A DNA stretch of 64,000 nt from Fluviicoccus sp. (lineage in GTDB: Bacteria; Pseudomonadota; Gammaproteobacteria; Pseudomonadales; Moraxellaceae), in contig NZ_JAUSMX010000015.1 in assembly GCF_030646115.1 (NCBI RefSeq), positions 124,001 through 188,000 on the forward strand. Direction: 5' to 3'. The notes under the pieces were generated by a model. It was given only the letters and a program-made list of their open reading frames with translations. It was not told where the DNA came from and did no database searches. The position numbers were made by a program, and so were the translations under genes. Of the stretch, positions 60,349 to 64,000 are shown piece after piece (position 1 is the stretch's first letter; the number at the start of each line of letters is the position of its first letter).

Positions 60349-62166
60349 TCAGAAGAACGCGAAGTGATCCTTGTCCATCTGCATCAGGCTCTTCACCGGC
60401 GCCAGCATGCTGGTGGCATGAGCCTGGGCGCGGGGCAACAGACGCTCGAAGTAGAACTCGGCCGTCTGGATCTTGGCCTGGTAGAACTCGGCCTGTTCGG
60501 CTCCGCCGTTCTCCAGCTTTTCCTGAGCAACAGCCGCTTGCAGTGCCCAGAAATATGCCATGGTCACATAACCGGAGTACATCAGGAAGTCAGCACTGGC
60601 CGCGCCCACCATGTCACGTTCCTTGCGGGCGGCGAGCATGATGCGGGTGGTCAGGTAGTTCCACTGGGCGCAAAGCTTGGTCAGGTCCCAGACGTAACGG
60701 CGCATCTTCTTGTTGCGGGCATGGCGGCCGCAGAACTTCAGGATGTCGGCGGTGAAATCACGCACGCATTTGCCGCGCGTTGTCAGCAGCACCTTGCGGC
60801 CCAGCAGGTCCAGCGCCTGGATACCGGTGGTGCCTTCGTACAGGGTGGCGATGCGGGCGTCGCGGGCAATCTGCTCCATGCCGTGTTCCTTGATATAGCC
60901 ATGGCCGCCAAACACCTGCATGCCGATGTTGGCCGCTTCCAGCCCCATTTCGGTCAGGAAACCCTTCAGGATCGGGGTGAAGAAGCCCAGCTTGTCATCC
61001 CAGTAGTCGTACTTCTTCTGGTCGTTTTCAATAATGCCGTTGGTCATGTGGTCGGCATATTGCGCAGCGAAGTAGATCATAGCACGGCCGCCTTCGGCGA
61101 AGGCCTTCTGGGTCAGCAGCATGCGGCGGACATCCGGGTGCCAGATCAGCGCATCGGCCACCTTGTCCGGCTCTTTCTTGCCCGACAGCGAACGCATGGA
61201 GCGACGCTCCAGCGCGTACGGCAGCGAGCCCTGGTAGGACAGCTCGGCATGGGCTACGCCTTGCACGGCAGTGCCGATGCGGGCGGTGTTCATGAAGGTG
61301 AACATGGCTTCCAGGCCCTTGTTGGGCTGGGCGATCATGTAGCCTACGGCTTGATCAAAGTTCAGCACGGCAGTGGCGGAAGCGCGGATGCCCATCTTGT
61401 GTTCAATCGAACCGCAGGTCACGGGGTTACGTTCGCCCAGGGAACCGTCGGCATTGACCAGAAACTTCGGCACAATGAACAGCGAAATGCCGCGTGTGCC
61501 GGCGGGGGCATCGGGCAGTCGCGCCAGCACGATGTGGATGATGTTCTCAGCCAGGTCATGCTCACCGGCGGAGATGAATATCTTGGTGCCGCTCAGTTTA
61601 AAGCTGCCGTCCGGTTGCGGCTCGGCCTTGGTCTTGACCTGACCCAGGTCGGTGCCGCACTGCGGCTCGGTCAGGCACATGGTGCCTGTCCAGCGGCCTT
61701 CAACCAGTGGCGGCATGTACAGGTTCTTCTGGGTGTCATTACCGTGCTGCATGATGGTATTCATGCAACCCAGGGACAAGCCGGGGTACATGGTGAACGA
61801 CCAGTTGGCGGTGCCCATCATTTCCGACTTGATCAGGCCCAGCGACATCGGCATGCCCTGACCACCGTATTCGGCCGGATGCGACAGTCCCTGCCAGCCG
61901 CCTGCCACGAACTGATCGTAGGCATCCTTGAAACCCTTGGGAGTGGTGACTTCGCCGTTTTCGAAGGTGCAGCCTTCCAGATCACCGGAAAGATTTATCG
62001 GCGCCAGTACTTCCTCACAGAAACGACCGCACTCGCCCAGAATGGCGTCAACCATGTCCGGCGTGGCGTCACCGCCGTTGCTCAGGCCAGCATAGTGGGC
62101 GGGAAAGTCGAACACTTCATTCATCAGGAAGCGCGTGTCGCGCAGGGGAGCCTTGTAAGTCGGCAT
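60349..62166 (-). CDS. Acyl-CoA dehydrogenase, long form (FadE/DmdC-like)
   Basis: The 605-residue flavoenzyme makes the alpha-beta double bond of acyl-CoA. CLTEPQCGTDLGQVKTKA and KIFISAGEHD form the FAD site. The catalytic-Glu segment is ARIATLYEGTTGIQALDLLGRK. A C-terminal extension (about 470-605) is present, as in the DmdC/FadE subgroup with DUF1974-like tails. A second acyl-CoA dehydrogenase of ordinary length begins at 63100. The chain length of the substrate cannot be told. Confidence 0.93.
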   Translation of the reverse strand: MPTYKAPLRDTRFLMNEVFDFPAHYAGLSNGGDATPDMVDAILGECGRFCEEVLAPINLSGDLEGCTFENGEVTTPKGFKDAYDQFVAGGWQGLSHPAEYGGQGMPMSLGLIKSEMMGTANWSFTMYPGLSLGCMNTIMQHGNDTQKNLYMPPLVEGRWTGTMCLTEPQCGTDLGQVKTKAEPQPDGSFKLSGTKIFISAGEHDLAENIIHIVLARLPDAPAGTRGISLFIVPKFLVNADGSLGERNPVTCGSIEHKMGIRASATAVLNFDQAVGYMIAQPNKGLEAMFTFMNTARIGTAVQGVAHAELSYQGSLPYALERRSMRSLSGKKEPDKVADALIWHPDVRRMLLTQKAFAEGGRAMIYFAAQYADHMTNGIIENDQKKYDYWDDKLGFFTPILKGFLTEMGLEAANIGMQVFGGHGYIKEHGMEQIARDARIATLYEGTTGIQALDLLGRKVLLTTRGKCVRDFTADILKFCGRHARNKKMRRYVWDLTKLCAQWNYLTTRIMLAARKERDMVGAASADFLMYSGYVTMAYFWALQAAVAQEKLENGGAEQAEFYQAKIQTAEFYFERLLPRAQAHATSMLAPVKSLMQMDKDHFAFF

Positions 62167-62395
62167 GGTTTTGACCTCGGATATACCTATGTGTCATCTA
62201 TTGTACTGAAATCATGCGCCCCGGCATTGACACAACACGGCAAAGAGGCGGGCATTTTGGTGAATTCGGGCCAGAATCTGTCCCGGCTCTGTCCAGTCGA
62301 AGCCTGTGGTCTTTTCTTTTTGACGTCCCGCCTATACATTCGTCCTCCCGGCCCGCCTTCTCAGGGGCCCCGACCGCTGTCCGACCGGAGCCTCC

Positions 62396-63064
62396 ATGAG
62401 CCTTTCATCCTCCAGCCGTTCTGATACCGCCGCCGGTGCGGCCGTCTACAGCAAGTCCGCCCTGAAATTTTATGACTTCTGGGTGCATGGCGTCTCCAAC
62501 CGCTGGTTTTGGGAGTGCTCGACCAACCGGCTGCACGCGCATTATGCCCGGCACATTTCGGCCAACCACCTGGAAGTCGGTGCGGGAACCGGCTTTTTCC
62601 TGAAACAGGTGCGTTTTCCGGTATTGCGCCCGCGCGTGGTGTTCATGGACTTGAACCCGAACACACTGGAAACCGCCTCCGCCGCCATGGCCGCCGTGCA
62701 ACCGGCCGGCGTCATTGCCGACATCCTGTCCGACCGCATGCCGCAGCTGCCCGGTTTTGACTCGATCGGCTTCAACTATGTCTGGCACTGCCTGCCCGGT
62801 CCGCCCAAGCGCAAACAGCAGGCCTTCGCCAACCTGGCCGGACTGCTTAATCCCGGCGGAGTGCTGTTCGGCTCCACGCTGCTGGGCCGGGGTACACCGC
62901 AGAATTTTCTGGCGCGCGGGGTCATGGCCATCTATAACCGGCAGGGCATCTTCGGCAACCGCGACGACTCCCCCGCCGCACTGGAGGCCGCCTTGGCAGC
63001 CTCCTTCAGCCGCTACGAAATCCATCAGGACGGCCTGGCCGCCCTGTTTACCGCCTGGAAATAA
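62396..63064 (+). CDS. Class I SAM-dependent methyltransferase
   Basis: The 222-residue protein has the SAM motif ISANHLEVGAGTGFFL (about 54-69), VVFMDLNPNTLETASAAM and the later FDSIGFNYVWHCLPG. The N-terminal FYDFWVHGVSNRWFWECST is typical of a group of uncharacterised small-molecule methyltransferases. It lies 35 bp before the acyl-CoA dehydrogenase gene and is read in the same direction. Substrate unknown. In the promoter gap shared with the divergent gene (62167-62395) nothing more is recognised. Confidence 0.85.
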   Translation: MSLSSSSRSDTAAGAAVYSKSALKFYDFWVHGVSNRWFWECSTNRLHAHYARHISANHLEVGAGTGFFLKQVRFPVLRPRVVFMDLNPNTLETASAAMAAVQPAGVIADILSDRMPQLPGFDSIGFNYVWHCLPGPPKRKQQAFANLAGLLNPGGVLFGSTLLGRGTPQNFLARGVMAIYNRQGIFGNRDDSPAALEAALAASFSRYEIHQDGLAALFTAWK

Positions 63065-63099
63065 TCCGGCAATTCCTTACAGAGCTCACGAGGCCCGCG

Positions 63100-64000
63100 A
63101 TGACCGACCACAACTCCGAACTTGAACAATTCCGCGACATGGTTCGCCGCTTTCTGGACAAGGAAATCAAACCGCATTACGACCAATGGGAAAAGGACGG
63201 CATCATTCCCCACGATGTCTGGCTGAAAATGGGCGAAAACGGCCTGCTGTGCGTCGACCAGCCCGAGGAGCTCGGCGGTTCCGGCGTGTCTTACCTGTAC
63301 TCAATGGTGGTGTTGGAGGAAGCTTCGCGCGCCAACTTCGCCTCGCTGGCCACCGGACTGTCGGTGCATTCCGACATTGTCGCTCCCTATGTGCTGCACA
63401 TCGGCAATGCCGCCCAGCATCAGCAATGGCTGCCGAAGATGGCCTCCGGGGAAGTAGTCGGCGCCATCGCCATGACCGAACCCGGCGCCGGTTCCGACCT
63501 GCAGGCGATCCGCACCTCCGCCATCCGTCAGGATGACCATTACGTATTGAACGGTTCCAAGACCTTCATCACCAACGGCCAGCACGCCGGCATGGTGATT
63601 GTGGCTGCCAAGACCGACCCCGCCGGCGGCGCCAAGGGCGTCAGCCTGTTCCTGGTGGACATGAGCCTGCCCGGCTGCGCGCGCGGCCGTAACCTGGAGA
63701 AGATGGGCCTGCATGCCCAGGACACCTCGGAGTTGTTCTTCGATAACGTCAAGCTGCCGCTGGACAGCCTGCTGGGCGGGGAAGGCCGCGGCTTCGCGAT
63801 CATGATGAATGAACTGCCGCGTGAACGCCTGAACCTGTCCGCCTGCGCCGTCGCATCGGCCGAAGGCTTACTGGCAGCAACCATTGCTTACACCCAGGAG
63901 CGCAAGGCGTTCGGCAAACCGATCAGCCAGTTGCAGAACACCCGCTTCGTGCTGGCGACCTGCCATACTGAAATCGCCATCAACCGCGCCTACATCGACC
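63100..64000 (+). CDS. Acyl-CoA dehydrogenase (3' end beyond window)
   Basis: The open frame runs from the ATG at 63100 (GAGG upstream) to the right edge, 300 residues. It has MTEPGAGSDLQAIRTSAI and GSKTFITNGQHAG (FAD binding) and ERLNLSACAVASAEGLLAATIAYTQERKAFGKPI. The catalytic Glu lies beyond the edge. Ordinary-size (about 380 residues) short- or medium-chain type, related to IcmF-linked or branched-chain degradation (inference). Confidence 0.92.
   Translation, partial: MTDHNSELEQFRDMVRRFLDKEIKPHYDQWEKDGIIPHDVWLKMGENGLLCVDQPEELGGSGVSYLYSMVVLEEASRANFASLATGLSVHSDIVAPYVLHIGNAAQHQQWLPKMASGEVVGAIAMTEPGAGSDLQAIRTSAIRQDDHYVLNGSKTFITNGQHAGMVIVAAKTDPAGGAKGVSLFLVDMSLPGCARGRNLEKMGLHAQDTSELFFDNVKLPLDSLLGGEGRGFAIMMNELPRERLNLSACAVASAEGLLAATIAYTQERKAFGKPISQLQNTRFVLATCHTEIAINRAYID

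Noticed and set aside
1-64000. CRISPR arrays, tRNA or rRNA genes, insertion sequences
   Set aside because: Read through for regularly spaced direct repeats, tRNA T-loops (GTTCGAATC-like) and transposase motifs; none convincing.

Overview
The window reads as chromosomal DNA from a high-GC member of the Pseudomonadota, most likely a gammaproteobacterium, with a betaproteobacterium as the alternative. The reasons are the two-subunit glycyl-tRNA synthetase (glyQS), the dsbA - cytochrome c4 - cytochrome c5 - engB block, the mnmG-rsmG-parA-parB block, metXW, E. coli-type gshA, and DsbB. Several of these blocks lie near the replication origin in relatives such as Pseudomonas (from memory). Sulfide:quinone oxidoreductase, three small c-type cytochromes and thiol/disulfide genes suggest a respiring organism able to detoxify or oxidise sulfide. 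No rRNA, tRNA, insertion sequence or CRISPR array was recognised.

Layout. 0-4.3 kb: the end of an RND efflux outer-membrane lipoprotein gene, a TPR-glycosyltransferase-like gene, and sqr behind a CsoR/CstR-like operator. 4.3-6.4 kb: an AT-rich gene of unknown function that looks acquired. 6.4-12.6 kb: metY, a GAF-GGDEF-EAL protein, a KAS III homologue, a cytochrome c and a Crp/Fnr regulator, followed by a decayed fragment of the KAS III gene. 12.8-20 kb: two tandem paralogues with a GspF-like N-terminus, then icmF and a divergent AraC regulator. 20-28.7 kb: gshA, dsbB, an FKBP isomerase, a Lys/Ala-rich repeat protein, two exported proteins and a KtrAB-type K+ system. 29-37.8 kb: a Ca2+/Na+ exchanger, PspC, a catalase-fold-like protein, DUF1853, a START protein, a hydrolase, a PiT phosphate transporter with its DUF47 partner, a saccharopine-dehydrogenase-like protein and a lipoprotein. 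38-48 kb: glyQS, an AI-2E family permease, a GST/START pair, and parB-parA-rsmG-mnmG. 48.3-52.3 kb: a receiver-like protein, metXW, a phosphoesterase and rdgB, with a striking DnaA-box cluster between the last two. 52.4-57 kb: a Slam-like (type XI secretion) outer-membrane protein and a giant FecR-domain protein carrying three TbpB-like modules. 57-64 kb: a GST, dsbA, cytochromes c4 and c5, engB, and fatty-acid oxidation genes.

How the genes connect. DsbA and DsbB form a complete disulfide-forming pair. gshA and two GST-like genes belong to glutathione chemistry. metX, metW and metY cover homoserine acylation and sulfhydrylation, although metY is 41 kb from metXW. Genes around 48 kb point away from a divergent region: mnmG-rsmG-parAB to the left, and metXW, rdgB and the Slam pair to the right. 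Together with the DnaA boxes at 51.54-51.61 kb this suggests the replication origin is in or near this window.

The best candidates for something undescribed are the Slam-like/FecR-TbpB-like pair at 52.4-57.0 kb, the periodic DnaA-box array, the palindromic repeat inserted in frame in icmF, and the tandem GspF-N-like paralogues. All functional calls rest on motif recognition by eye; no database search was run.
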